In this document: piece after piece, positions 24,241 through 37,919 of the stretch
How the letters are laid out: every line of letters begins with the position of its first letter
Position numbering within the stretch: position 1 is the first letter of the stretch
Assembly (NCBI RefSeq): GCF_029227915.1
Contig: NC_079887.1
Coordinates: 28,385,501-28,449,500 of the forward strand
From: Hydractinia symbiolongicarpus
Taxonomy: Eukaryota > Cnidaria > Hydrozoa > Anthoathecata > Hydractiniidae
Length of the DNA stretch: 64,000 bases
Direction of reading: 5' to 3'
Notes under the pieces: generated by a model
The model's input: only the letters and a program-made list of their open reading frames with translations
Database searches by the model: none
What the model was told of the DNA's origin: nothing
Program-made: the position numbers and the translations under genes

Positions 24241-25560
24241 TTTTTACCACTAATACGCATGAGACTTGTAGTTTTCAAGAATGTTTTCATTTTTAATGAG
24301 ACGTTGAATGAAAGTAGTTTAATCGCCGGCAAACGAAATCCCGCGTTTTCCCGTAAATCCGGGGCTTGGCCCGTATAGTCGAATGTATACAAAGAAAGTA
24401 TCCAGGGAGTAAACTCATTTCCCGAACGATTTTTTAAATTTTTTTTTCACCACTAAAACACATGAGACTTGTACTTTTCAAAAATGTTTTTATTTTTGAT
24501 GAGACGCTTAATGAAAGAGGTTTATTCGCCGGAAAACGAAAACCCGCGATTTCCCGTAAATCCCGGTCTTGGCCCGTATAGTCGAATGTATACAAAGAAA
24601 GTACCCTGTGAGTAAACTCATTTCCCGAACGATTTTTTAATTTTTTTTTTCACCACTAAAACACATGAGACTTGTACTTTTCAAAAATGTTTTTATTTTT
24701 GATGAGACGCTTAATGAAAGAGGTTTAATCGCCGGAAAACGAAAACCCGCGATTTCCCGTAAATCCCGGGCTTGGCCCGTATAGTCGAATGTATACAAAG
24801 AAAGTACCCTGTGAGTAAACTCATTTCCAGAACGATTTTTTAAATTATTTTTTCACCACTAAACGCATGAGACTTTTAGTTTTCAAAAATATTTCTATTT
24901 TTGATGAGACGCTTAATGAAAGAGGTTTAATCGCCGGCAAACGAAATCCCGCGTTTTCCCGTAAATCCGGGGCTTGGCCCGTATAGTCGAATGTATACAA
25001 AGAAAGTATCCAGGGAGTAAACTCATTTCCCGAACGATTTTTTAAATTATTTTTTCACCACTAAAACACATGAGACTTGTACTTTTTATAAATGTTTTTA
25101 TTTTTGATGAGACGATTAATGAAAGAGGTTTAATCGCCGGAAAACGAAAACCCGCGATTTCCCGTAAATCCCGGGCTTGGCCCGTATAGTCGAATGAATA
25201 CAAAGAAAGTACCCTGTGAGTAAACCCATTTCCAGAACGATTTTTTAAATTATTTTTTCACCACTAAACGCATGAGACTTGTAGTTTTCAAAAATATTTT
25301 CATATTTGATGAGACGCTGAATAAAAGGAGTTCAATCGCCGGCAAACGAAAACCTGCGATTTCCCTAATTCCCGGACTCGGCCCGTATAGTCAAAAGTAT
25401 ACAAAGAAAGTACCCAGGGAGTAAACCCATTTCCAGAACGATTTTTTAAATTATTTTTTCACTACTAAAACGCATAAGACTTGTAGTTTTTAAAAATGTT
25501 TTCATTTTTGATGCGACGCTGAATAAAAGAAGTTTAATCGCCGGCAAACGAAAACCCGCG
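24241..25560. repeat. Cassette Y, partial leftmost copy
   Basis: The order is: cag-like copy with aatcccgcg/ccgggg/tatccaggg; gtacttttc with cttaatgaaagag (this monomer is doubled, near 24,470 and 24,670); gacttttag copy; gtactttttataaat copy; a copy with gttcaatcgcc and cctgcg; and a copy ending in gatgcgacgctg. The cataaacgc/cctgcaatttccc member of the fuller copies is missing. Confidence 0.65.
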
Positions 25561-26690
25561 TTTTCCCGTAAATCCGGGGCTTGGCCCGTATAGTCGAATG
25601 TATACAAAGAAAGTACCCAGGGAGTAAACTCATTTCCCGAATGATTTTTTAAATTTTTTTTTCGCCACTAAAACGCATGAGACTTGTAGTTTTCGAAATT
25701 GTTTTCATTTTTGATAAGACGCTTAATGAAAGAGGTTTAATCGCCGGAAAACGAAAACCCGCGATTTCCCGTAAATCCCGGGCTTGGCCCGTATAGTCGA
25801 ATGTATACAAAGAAAGTACCCTGTGAGTAAACTCATTTCCAAAACGATTTTTTAAATTATTTTTTCACCACTAAACGCATGAGACTTGTAGTTTTCAAAA
25901 ATATTTTCATATTTGATGAGACGCTGAATAAAAGAAGTTTAATCGCCGGCAAACGAAAACCCGCGATTTCCCGTAAATCCCGGGCTTGGCCCGTATAGTC
26001 AAAAGTATACAAAGAAAGTACCCGGGGAGTAAACTCATTTCCCGAACGAAATTTTAAATCACTTTTTTACCACTAATACGCATGAGACTTGTAGTTTTTA
26101 AAAATGTTTTCATTTTTCATGAGACGCTGAATAAAAGCAGTTTAATCGCCGGCAAACGAAAACCCGCGATTTCCCGTAAATCCCGGGCTTGGCACGTATA
26201 GTCGAATGTATACAAAGAAAGTACCCTGTGAGTAAACTCATTTCCAGAACGATTTTTTAAATTATTTTTTCACCACTAACACGCATGAGACTTGTAGTTT
26301 TCAAAAATATTTTCATATTTGATGAGACGCTGAATAAAAGAAGTTTAATCGCCGGCAAACGAAAACCCGCGATTTCCCGTAAATCCCGGGCTTGGCCCGT
26401 ATAGTCAAAAGTATACAAAGAAAGTACGCGGGGAGTAAACTCATTTCCCGAACGAAATTTTAAATTACTTTTTCACCACTAATACGCATGAGACTTGTAG
26501 TTTTTAAAAATGTTTTCATTTTTCATGAGACGCTGAATAAAAGCAGTTTAATCGCCGGCAAACGAAAACCCGCGATTTCCCGTAAATCCCGGGCTTGGCA
26601 CGTATAGTCGAATGTATACAAAGAAAGTACCCTGTGAGTAAACTCATTTCCAGAACGATTTTTTAAATTATTTTTTCACCACTAACACGC
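25561..26690. repeat. Dimer-spaced segment (406 bp)
   Basis: Two-monomer periodicity is visible: cactaacacgcatgag at 26274 and 26680, and cactaatacgcatgag at 26071 and 26477, each 406 bp apart. Each dimer joins a gaag/caaaag/cgaaattttaaatta copy with a cag/ggcacg/ccctgtg copy. The segment begins with a cgaaattgttttc / gataagacgc monomer (25694) that reappears at 30148, 32981 and 33590. Confidence 0.7.
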
Positions 26691-28095
26691 ATGAGACTTG
26701 TAGTTTTCAGGAATGTTTTCATTTTTAATGAGACGTTGAATAAAAGCAGTTTAATTGCCGGCAAACGAAATCCCGCGTTTTCCCGTAAATCCGGGGCTTG
26801 GCCCGTATAGTCGAATGTATACAAAGAAAGTATCCAGGGAGTAAACTCATTTCCCGAACGATTTTTTAAATTTTTTTTTCACCACTAAAACACATGAGAC
26901 TTGTACTTTTCAAAAATGTTTTTATTTTTGATGAGACGCTTAATGAAAGAGGTTTAATCGCCGGAAAACGAAAACCCGCGATTTCCCGTAAATCCCGGGC
27001 TTGGCCCGTATAGTCGAATGTATACAAAGAAAGTACCCTGTGAGTAAACTCATTTCCAGAACGATTTTTTAAATTATTTTTTCACCATAAACGCATGAGA
27101 CTTGTAGTTTTCAAAAATATTTTTATATTTGATGAGACGCTGAATAAAAGGAGTTTAATCGCCGGCAAACGAAAACCTGCAATTTCCCTAAATCCCGGAC
27201 TCGGCCCGTATAGTCAAAAGTATACAAAGAAAGTACCCAGGGAGTAAACTCATTTCCAGAACGATTTTTTAAATTATTTTTTCACCACTAAAACGCATGA
27301 GACTTTTAGTTTTCAAAAATGTTTTCATTTTTGATGAGACGCTTAATGAAAGAGGTTTAATCGCCGGCAAACGAAATCCCGCGTTTTCCAGTAAATCCGG
27401 GGCTTGGCCCGTATAGTCGAATGTATACAAAGAAAGTATCCAGGGAGTAAACTCATTTCCCGACCGATTTTTTAAATTATTTTTTCACCACTAAAACACA
27501 TGAGACTTGTACTTTTTAAAAATGTTTTTATTTTTGATGAGACCCTTAATGAAAGAGGTTTAATCGCCGGAAAACGAAAACCCGCGATTTCCCGTAAATC
27601 CCGGGCTTGGCCCGTATAGTCGAATGTATACAAAGAAAGTACCCTGTGAGTAAACCCATTTCCAGAACGATTTTTTAAATTGTTTTTTCACCACTAAACG
27701 CATGAGACTTGTAGTTTTCAAAAATATTTTCATTTTTGATGAGACGCTGAATAAAAGGAGTTCAATCGCCGGCAAACGAAAACCTGCGATTTCCCTAAAT
27801 CCCGGACTCGGCCCGTATAGTCAAAAGTATACAAAGAAAGTACCCAGGGAGTAAACCCATTTCCAGAACGATTTTGTAAATTATTTTTTCACCACTAAAA
27901 CGCATAAGACTTGTAGTTTTTAAAAATGTTTTCATTTTTGATGCGACGCTGAATAAAAGAAGTTTAATCGCCGGCAAACGAAAACCCGCGATTTCCCGTT
28001 AATCCCGGGCTTGGCCCGTATAGTCAAAAGTATACAAAGAAAGTACCCAGGGAATAAACTCATTTCCCGAACGATTTTTTATATTATTTTTTTAC
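26691..28095. repeat. Cassette Y, copy at 26.7 kb
   Basis: Seven monomers run in order: gttttcaggaatg/gacgttgaat/ttgccggc with aatcccgcg; gtacttttc; caccataaacgc with aatatttttatatttg and cctgcaatttccc; gacttttag; gtacttttt; ggagttcaatcgcc with cctgcg; gatgcgacgctg with gttaatcccggg. Markers caccataaacgc (27083, 30928, 34777) and cccgaccgatt (cgaccg at 27461, 31306, 35155) place related copies 3,845 and 3,849 bp apart. Confidence 0.8.
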
Positions 28096-30689
28096 CACTA
28101 ATACGCATGAGACTTGTAGTTTTTAAAAATGTTTTCATTTTTCATGAGACGCTGAATAAAAGCAGTTTAATCGCCGGCAAACGAAAACCCGCGATTTCCC
28201 GTAAATCCCGGGCTTGGCCCGTATAGTCGAATGTATACAAAGAAAGTACCCTGTGAGTAAACTCATTTCCAGAACGATTTTTTAAATTATTTTTTCACCA
28301 CTAAACGCATGAGACTTGTAGTTTTTAAAAATATTTTCATATTTGATGAGACGCTGAATAAAAGGAGTTTAATCGCCGGCAAACGAAAACCTGCAATTTC
28401 CCTAAATCCCGGACTCGGCCCGTATAGTCAAAAGTATACAAAGAAAGTACCCAGGGAGTAAACTCATTTCCAGAACGATTTTTTAAATTATTTTTTCACC
28501 ACTAAAACGCATGAGACTTTTAGTTTTCAAAAATATTTTCATTTTTGATGAGACGCTTAATGAAAGAGGTTTAATCGCCGGCAAACGAAATCCCGCGTTT
28601 TCCCGTAAATCCGGGGCTTGGCCCGTATAGTCCAATGTATACAAAGAAAGTATCCAGGGAGTAAACTCATTTCCCGAACGATTTTTTAAATTATTTTTTC
28701 ACCACTAAAACACATGAGACTTGTACTTTTTATAAATATTTTTATTTTTGATGAGACGCTTAATGAAAGAGGTTTAATCGCCGGAAAACGAAAACCCGCG
28801 ATTTCCCGTAAATCCCGGGCTTGGCCCGTATAGTCGAATGTATACAAAGAAAGTACCCTGTGAGTAAACCCATTTCCAGAACGATTTTTTAAATTATTTT
28901 TTCACCACTAAACGCATGAGACTTGTAGTTTTCAAAAATATTTTCATATTTGATGAGACGCTGAATAAAAGGAGTTCAATCGCCGGCAAACGAAAACCTG
29001 CGATTTCCCTAAATCCCGGACTCGGCCCGTATAGTCAAAAGTATACAAAGAAAGTACCCAGGGAGTAAACTCATTTCCAGAACGATTTTTTAAATTATTT
29101 TTTCACCACTAAAACGCATGAGACTTTTAGTTTTCAAAAATATTTTCATTTTTGATGAGACGCTTAATGAAAGAGGTTTAATCGCCGGCAAACGAAATCC
29201 CGCGTTTTCCCGTAAATCCGGGGCTTGGCCCGTATAGTCCAATGTATACAAAGAAAGTATCCAGGGAGTAAACTCATTTCCCGAACGATTTTTTAAATTA
29301 TTTTTTCACCACTAAAACACATGAGACTTGTACTTTTTATAAATGTTTTTATTTTTGATGAGACGCTTAATGAAAGAGGTTTAATCGCCGGAAAACGAAA
29401 ACCCGCGATTTCCCGTAAATCCCGGGCTTGGCCCGTATAGTCGAATGTATACAAAGAAAGTACCCTGTGAGTAAACCCATTTCCAGAACGATTTTTTAAA
29501 TTATTTTTTCACCACTAAACGCATGAGACTTGTAGTTTTCAAAAATATTTTCATATTTGATGAGACGCTGAATAAAAGGAGTTCAATCGCCGGCAAACGA
29601 AAACCTGCGATTTCCCTAAATCCCGGACTCGGCCCGTATAGTCAAAAGTATACAAAGAAAGTACCCAGGGAGTAAACCCATTTCCAGAACGATTTTTTAA
29701 ATTATTTTTTCACCACTAAAACGCATAAGACTTGTAGTTTTTACAAATGTTTTCATTTTTGATGCGACGCTGAATAAAAGAAGTTTAATCGCCGGCAAAC
29801 GAAAACCCGCGATTTCCCGTTAATCCCGGGCTTGGCCCGTATAGTCAAAAGTATACAAAGAAAGTACCCAGGGAGTAAACTCATTTCCCGAACGATTTTT
29901 TAAATTATTTTTTCACCACTAAAACGCATAAGACTTGTAGTTTTTAAAAATGTTTTCATTTTTGATGAGACGCTGAATAAAAGAAGTTTAATCGCCGGCA
30001 CACGAAGTCCCGCGTTTTCCCGTAAATCCGGGGCTTGGCCCGTATAGTCGAATGTATACAAAGAAAGTACCCAGGGAGTAAACTCATTTCCCAAATGATT
30101 TTTTAAATTTTTTTTTCGCCACTAAAACGCATGAGACTTGTAGTTTTCGAAATTGTTTTCATTTTTGATAAGACGCTTAATGAAAGAGGTTTAATCACCG
30201 GAAAACGAAAACCCGCGATTTCCCGTAAATCCCGGGCTTGGCCCGTATAGTCGAATGTATACAAAGAAAGTACCCTGTGAGTAAACTCATTTCCAAAACG
30301 ATTTTTTAAATTATTTTTTCACCACTAAACGCATGAGACTTGTAGTTTTCAAAAATATTTTCATATTTGATGAGACGCTGAATAAAAGAAGTTTAATCGC
30401 CGGTAAACGAAAACCCGCGATTTCCCGTAAATCCCGGGCTTGGCCCGTATAGTCAAAAGTATACAAAGAAAGTACCCGGGGAGTAAACTCATTTCCCGAA
30501 CGAAATTTTAAATTACTTTTTCACCACTAATACGCATGAGACTTGTAGTTTTTAAAAATGTTTTCATTTTTCATGAGACGCTGAATAAAAGCAGTTTAAT
30601 CGCCGGCAAACGAAAACCCGCGATTTCCCGTAAATCCCGGGCTTGGCACGTATAGTCGAATGTATACAAAGAAAGTACCCTGTGAGTAA
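28096..30689. repeat. Segment with internal trimer duplication, related to 31.7-33.1 kb
   Basis: gtactttttataaat recurs at about 28721 and 29328 (607 bp, three monomers), with gtccaatgtatac in both copies. The part from about 29,330 to 30,310 is matched 2,833 bp downstream (gatgcgacgc at 29761 and 32594; gcacacgaag near 29,999 and 32,831). It closes with the cgaaattg/gataagacgc copy and a dimer of the 26-kb type. Confidence 0.7.
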
Positions 30690-31770
30690 ACTCATTTCCC
30701 GAACGATTTTTTAAATTTTTTTTTCCCCACTAAAACACATGAGACTTGTACTTTTCAAAAATGTTTTTATTTTTGATGAGACGCTTAATGAAAGAGGTTT
30801 AATCGCCGGAAAACGAAAACCCGCGATTTCCCGTAAATCCCGGGCTTGGCCCGTATAGTCGAATGTATACAAAGAAAGTACCCTGTGAGTAAACTCATTT
30901 CCAGAACGATTTTTTAAATTATTTTTTCACCATAAACGCATGAGACTTGTAGTTTTCAAAAATATTTTTATATTTGATGAGACGCTGAATAAAAGGAGTT
31001 TAATCGCCGGCAAACGAAAACCTGCAATTTCCCTAAATCGCGGACTCGGCCCGTATAGTCAAAAGTATACAAAGAAAGTACCCAGGGAGTAAACTCATTT
31101 CCAGAACGATTTTTTAAATTATTTTTTCACCACTAAAACGCATGAGACTTTTAGTTTTCAAAAATGTTTTCATTTTTGATGAGACGCTTAATGAAAGAGG
31201 TTTAATCGCCGGCAAACGAAATCCCGCGTTTTCCCGTAAATCCGGGGCTTGGCCCGTATAGTCGAATGTATACAAAGAAAGTATCCAGGGAGTAAACTCA
31301 TTTCCCGACCGATTTTTTAAATTATTTTTTCACCACTAAAACACATGAGACTTGTACTTTTTAAAAATGTTTTTATTTTTGATGAGACGCTTAATGAAAG
31401 AGGTTTAATCGCCGGAAAACGAAAACCCGCGATTTCCCGTAAATCCCGGGCTTGGCCCGTATAGTCGAATGTATACAAAGAAAGTACCCTGTGAGTAAAC
31501 CCATTTCCAGAACGATTTTTTAAATTGTTTTTTCACCACTAAACGCATGAGACTTGTAGTTTTCAAAAATATTTTCATATTTGATGAGACGCTGAGTAAA
31601 AGGAGTTCAATCGCCGGCAAACGAAAACCTGCGATTTCCCTAAATCCCGGACTCGGCCCGTATATTCAAAAGTATACAAAGAAAGTACCCAGGGAGTAAA
31701 CCCATTTCCAGAACGATTTTTTAAATTATTTTTTCACCACTAAAACGCATAAGACTTGTAGTTTTTAAAA
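30690..31770. repeat. Cassette Y, copy at 30.7 kb (truncated at right)
   Basis: This matches 26,845-27,925 at an offset of 3,845 bp. It begins inside a monomer at catttcccgaacg, where the left half is ccctgtgag instead of tatccaggg. Near 31,770 it switches from the expected gatgcgacgctg monomer to the gtttttaaaaatattttc / ggag / cctgcaatttccc arrangement that matches 28,321 onward (offset 3,440). Both ends are therefore chimeric junctions. Confidence 0.75.
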
Positions 31771-34373
31771 ATATTTTCATATTTGATGAGACGCTGAATA
31801 AAAGGAGTTTAATCGCCGGCAAACGAAAACCTGCAATTTCCCTAAATCCCGGACTCGGCCCGTATAGTCAAAAGTATACAAAGAAAGTACCCAGGGAGTA
31901 AACTCATTTCCAGAACGATTTTTTAAATTATTTTTTCACCACTAAAACGCATGAGACTTTTAGTTTTCAAAAATATTTTCATTTTTGATGAGACGCTTAA
32001 TGAAAGAGGTTTAATCGCCGGCAAACGAAATCCCGCGTTTTCCCGTAAATCCGGGGCTTGGCCCGTATAGTCCAATGTATACAAAGAAAGTATCCAGAGA
32101 GTAAACTCATTTCCCGAACGATTTTTTAAATTATTTTTTCACCACTAAAACACATGAGACTTGTACTTTTTATAAATGTTTCTATTTTTGATGAGACGCT
32201 TAATTAAAGAGGTTTAATCGCCGGAAAACGAAAACCCGCGATTTCCCGTAAATCCCGGGCTTGGCCCGTATAGTCGAATGTATACAAAGAAAGTACCCTG
32301 TGAGTAAACCCATTTCCAGAACGATTTTTTAAATTATTTTTTCACCACTAAACGCATGAGACTTGTAGTTTTCAAAAATATTTTCATATTTGATGCGACG
32401 CTGAATAAAAGGAGTTCAATCGCCGGCAAACGAAAACCTGCGATTTCCCTAAATCCCGGACTCGGCCCGTATAGTCAAAAGTATACAAAGAAAGTACCCA
32501 GGGAGTAAACCCATTTCCAGAACGATTTTTTAAATTATTTTTTCACCACTAAAACGCATAAGACTTGTAGTTTTTAAAAATGTTTTCATTTTTGATGCGA
32601 CGCTGAATAAAAGAAGTTTAATCGCCGGCAAACGAAAACCCGCGATTTCCCGTTAATCCCAGGCTTGGCCCGTATAGTCAAAAGTATACAAAGAAAGTAC
32701 CCAGGGAGTAAACTCATTTCCCGAACGATTTTTTAAATTATTTTTTCACCACTAAAACGCATAAGACTTGTAGTTTTTAAAAATGTTTTCATTTTTGATG
32801 AGACGCTGAATAAAAGAAGTTTAATCGCCGGCACACGAAGTGCCGCGTTTTCCCGTAAATCCGGGGCTTGGCCCGTATAGTCGAATGTATACAAAGAAAG
32901 TACCCAGGGAGTAAACTCATTTCCCGAATGATTTTTTAAATTTTTTTTTCGCCACTAAAACGCATGAGACTTGTAGTTTTCGAAATTGTTTTCATTTTTG
33001 ATAAGACGCTTAATGAAAGAGGTTTAATCGCTGGAAAACGAAAACCCGCGATTTCCCGTAAATCCCGGGCTTGGCCCGTATAGTCGAATGTATACAAAGA
33101 AAGTACCCTGTGAGTAAACTCATTTCCAAAACGATTTTTTAAATTACTTTTTCACCACTAATACGCATGAGACTTGTAGTTTTTAAAAATGTTTTCATTT
33201 TTCATGAGACGCTGAATAAAAGCAGTTTAATCGCCGGCAAACGAAAACCCGCGATTTCCCGTAAATCCCGGGCTTGGCACGTATAGTCGAATGTATACAA
33301 AGAAAGTACCCTGTGAGTAAACTCATTTCCAGAACGATTTTTTAAATTATTTTTTCACCACTAACACGCATGAGACTTGTAGTTTTCAAAAATATTTTCA
33401 TATTTGATGAGACGCTGAATAAAAGAAGTTTAATCGCCGGCAAACGAAAACCCGCGATTTCCCGTAAATCCCGGGCTTGGCCCGTATAGTCAAAAGTATA
33501 CAAAGAAAGTACCTGGGGAGTAAACTCATTTCCCGAACGAAATTTTAAATTACTTTTTCACCACTAAAACGCATGAGACTTGTAGTTTTCGAAATTGTTT
33601 TCATTTTTGATAAGACGCTTAATGAAAGAGGTTTAATCGCTGGAAAACGAAAACCCGCGATTTCCCGTAAATCCCGGGCTTGGCCCGTATAGTCGAATGT
33701 ATACAAAGAAAGTACCCTGTGAGTAAACTCATTTCCAAAACGATTTTTTAAATTACTTTTTCACCACTAATACGCATGAGACTTGTAGTTTTTAAAAATG
33801 TTTTCATTTTTCATGAGACGCTGAATAAAAGCAGTTTAATCGCTGGCAAACGAAAACCCGCGATTTCCCGTAAATCCCGGGCTTGGCACGTATAGTCGAA
33901 TGTATACAAAGAAAGTACCCTGTGAGTAAACTCATTTCCAGAACGATTTTTTAAATTATTTTTTCACCACTAACACGCATGAGACTTGTAGTTTTCAAAA
34001 ATATTTTCATATTTGATGAGACGCTGAATAAAAGAAGTTTAATCGCCGGCAAACGAAAACCCGCGATTTCCCGTAAATCCCGGGCTTGGCCCGTATAGTC
34101 AAAAGTATACAAAGAAAGTACCTGGGGAGTAAACTCATTTCCCGAACGAAATTTTAAATTACTTTTTCACCACTAATACGCATGAGACTTGTAGTTTTTA
34201 AAAATGTTTTCATTTTTCATGAGTCGCTGAATAAAAGCAGTTTAATCGCCGGCAAACGAAAACCCGCGATTTCCCGTAAATCCCGGGCTTGGCACGTATA
34301 GTCGAATGTATACAAAGAAAGTACCCTGTGAGTAAACTCATTTCCAGAACGATTTTTTAAATTATTTTTTCAC
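31771..34373. repeat. Composite segment with a 609-bp trimer duplication
   Basis: The left part follows 28.3-30.3 kb at offsets 3,440 and then 2,833. The right part contains two copies of a three-monomer unit (cgaaattgttttc/gataagacgc/cgctggaaaacg; cactaatacgc/cag/ggcacg; cactaacacgc/gaag/cctgggg) with starts at 32981 and 33590, 609 bp apart. At the junction near 33,565 a cgaaattttaaattac left half meets the cgaaattg right half. Confidence 0.7.
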
Positions 34374-35790
34374 CACTAACACGCATGAGACTTGTAGTTT
34401 TCAAGAATGTTTTCATTTTTAATGAGACGTTGAATAAAAGCAGTTTAATTGCCGGCAAACGAAATCCCGCGTTTTCCCGTAAATCCGGGGCTTGGCCCGT
34501 ATAGTTGAATGTATACAAAGAAAGTATCCAGGGAGTAAACTCATTTCCCGAACGATTTTTTAAATTTTTTTTTCACCACTAAAACACATGAGACTTGTAC
34601 TTTTCAAAAATGTTTTTATTTTTGATGAGACGCTTAATGAAAGAGGTTTAATCGCCGGAAAACGAAAACCCGCGATTTCCCGTAAATCCCGGGCTTGGCC
34701 CGTATAGTCGAATGTATACAAAGAAAGTACCCTGTGAGTAAACTCATTTCCAGAACGATTTTTTAAATTATTTTTTCACCATAAACGCATGAGACTTGTA
34801 GTTTTCAAAAATATTTTTATATTTGATGAGACGCTGAATAAAAGGAGTTTAATCGCCGGCAAACGAAAACCTGCAATTTCCCTAAATCCCGGACTCGGCC
34901 CGTATAGTCAAAAGTATACAAAGAAAGTACCCAGGGAGTAAACTCATTTCCAGAACGATTTTTTAAATTATTTTTTCACCACTAAAACGCATGAGACTTT
35001 TAGTTTTCAAAAATGTTTTCATTTTTGATGAGACGCTTAATGAAAGAGGTTTAATCGCCGGCAAACGAAATCCCGCGTTTTCCCGTAAATCCGGGGCTTA
35101 GCCCGTATAGTCGAATGTATACAAAGAAAGTATCCAGGGAGTAAACTCATTTCCCGACCGATTTTTTAAATTATTTTTTCATCACTAAAACACATGAGAC
35201 TTGTACTTTTTAAAAATGTTTTTATTTTTGATGAGACGCTTAATGAAAGAGGTTTAATCGCCGGAAAACGAAAACCCGCGATTTCCCGTAAATCCCGGGC
35301 TTGGCCCGTATAGTCGAATGTATACAAAGAAAGTACCCTGTGAGTAAACCCATTCCCAGAACGATTTTTTAAATTATTTTTTCACCACTAAACGCATGAG
35401 ACTTGTAGTTTTCAAAAATATTTTCATATTTGATGAGACGCTGAATAAAAGGAGTTCAATCGCCGGCAAACGAAAACCTGCGATTTCCCTAAATCCCGGA
35501 CTCGGCCCGTATAGTCAAAAGTATACAAAGAAAGTACCCAGGGAGTAAACCCATTTCCAGAAGGATTTTTTAAATTATTTTTTCACCACTAAAACGCATA
35601 AGACTTGTAGTTTTTAAAAATGTTTTCATTTTTGATGCGACGCTGAATAAAAGAAGTTTAATCGCCGGCAAACGAAAACCCGCGATTTCCCGTTAATCCC
35701 GGGCTTGGCCCGTATAGTCAAAAGTATACAAAGAAAGTACCCAGGGAATAAACTCATTTCCCGAACGATTTTTTATATTATTTTTTTACC
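34374..35790. repeat. Cassette Y, copy at 34.4 kb
   Basis: This copy lies 7,694 bp from the 26.7-kb copy (cactaacacgc at 26680 and 34374) and 3,849 bp from the 30.7-kb copy. It has the full seven-monomer order and matches the first copy up to ttttttatattatttttttacc. There 28,098 continues as cactaatacgc and this copy as cactaaacgc. A few private substitutions are visible (ggcttagcccg near 35,096, catcactaaaac near 35,180). Confidence 0.8.
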
Positions 35791-37919
35791 ACTAAACGCA
35801 TGAGACTTGTAGTTTTCAAAAATATTTTCATATTTGATGTGACGCTGAATAAAAGAAATTTAATCGTCGGCAAACGAAAATCCGCGATTTCCCGTAAATC
35901 CCGGATTCGCCCCGTATATTCGAATGTATACAAAGAAAGTATCCAGGGAGTAAACTCATTTCCCAAACGATTTTTCAAATTTTTTTTTCACCACTAAAAC
36001 ACATGAGACTTGTAGTTTTCAAAAATGTTTTCATTTTTGATGAGACGCTTAATGAAAGAGGTTTAATCGCCGGAAACCGAAAACCCGCGATTTCCCGTAA
36101 ATCCCGGGCTTGGCCCGTATAGTCGAATGTATACAAAGAAAGTACCCTGTGAGTAAACTCATTTCCAGAACGATTTTTTAAGTTATTTTTTCACCACTAA
36201 AACGCATAAGACTTGTAGTTTTTAAAAATGTTTTCATTTTTGATGAGACGCTGAATAAAAGAAGTTTAATCGTCGGCAAACGAAAACCCGCGATTTCCCG
36301 TAAATCCCGGCTTGGCCCGTATAGTCAAAAGTATACAAAGAAAGTACCCAGGGAGTAAACTCATTTCCCAAACGATTTTTTAAATTATTATTTCACCACT
36401 AAAACGCATGAGACTTGTAGTTTTCAAAAATGTTTTAATTTTTGATGAAACGCTGAATAAAAGAAGTTTAATCGCCGGCAAACGAAAACCCGCGATTTTC
36501 CGTAAATCCCGGGCTTGGCCCGTATAGTCGAATGTATACAAAGAAAGTACCCTGTGAGTAAACTCATTTCCAGAACGATTTTTTAAATTATTTTTTCACC
36601 ACTAAACGCATGAGACTTGTAGTTTTCAAAAATATTTTCATATTTGATGAAACGCTGAATAAAAGAAGTTTAATCGCCGGCAAACGAAAACCCGCGATTT
36701 CCCGTAAATCCCGGGCTTGGCCCGTATAGTCAAAAGTATACAAAGAAAGTACCCAGGGAGTAAACTCATTTCCCGAACGAAATTTTAAATTACTTTTTCA
36801 CCACTAAAACGCATGAGACTTGTAGTTTTTAAAAATGTTTTCATTTTTCATGAGACGCTGAATAAAAGCAGTTTAATCGCCGGCAAACGAAAACCCGCGA
36901 TTTCCCGTAAATCCCGGGCTTGGCACGTATAGTCGAATGTATACAAAGAAAGTACCCTGTGAGTAAACTCATTTCCAGAACGATTTTTTAAATTATTTTT
37001 TCACCACTAAAACGCATAACACTTGTAGTTTTTAAAAATGTTTTCATTTTGGATGAGACGCTGAATAAAAGAAGTTTAATCGCCGGCAAACGAAAACCCG
37101 CGATTTCCCGTAAATCCCGGCTTGGCCCGTATAGTCAAAAGTATACAAAGAAAGTACCCAGGGAGTAAACTCATTTCCCAAACGATTTTTTAAATTATTA
37201 TTTCACCACTAAAACGCATGAGACTTGTAGTTTTCAAAAATGTTTTAATTTTTGATGAAACGCTGAATAAAAGAAGTTTAATCGCCGGCAAACGAAAACC
37301 CGCGATTTCCCGTAAATCCCGGGCTTGGCCCGTATAGTCAAAAGTATACAAAGAAAGTACCCAGGGAGTAAACTTATTTCCCGAACGATTTTTTAAATTA
37401 CTTTTTCACCACTAAAAGGCATGAGACTTGTAGTTTTTAAAAATGTTTTCATTTTTGATGAGACGCTGAATAAATGAAGTTTAATTGCCAGCAAACGAAA
37501 ACCTGCGATTTCCCGTAAATCCTGCACTCGGCCCGTATAGTCAAAAGTATACAAAGAAAGTACCCAGGGAGTAAACTCATTTCTTAAACGATTTTTTAAA
37601 TTATTATTTCACCACTAAAACGCATGAGACTTGTAGTTTTCAAGAATGTTTTCATTTTTAATGAGACGCTGAATAAAAGCAGTTTAATCGCCGGCAAACG
37701 AAAACCCGCGATTTTCCGTAAATCCCGGGCTTGGCACGTATAGTCGAATGTATACAAAGAAAGTACCCTGTGAGTAAACTCATTTCCAGAACGATTTTTT
37801 AAATTATTTTTTCACCACTATAACGCATAAGACTTGTAGTTTTTAAAAATGTTTTCATTTTTGATGAGACGCTGAATAAAAGAAGTTTAATCGCCGGCAA
37901 ACGAAAACCCGCGATTTCC
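35791..37919. repeat. Mixed segment resembling the 16-22 kb region
   Basis: It opens with a gtcggcaaacgaaaatccgc copy of the 8.8-18 kb type. It then runs through cccaaacgatt/aaattattattt, ttttaatttttgatgaaacgc, cgaaattttaaattac, aaaggcatgag (37417), gccagcaaacg/cctgcactcgg and catttcttaaacg. The same order is found near 17-19 kb, 20.6-22.2 kb and again at 48.5-49.6 kb, which suggests block-wise copying over tens of kb. Confidence 0.65.
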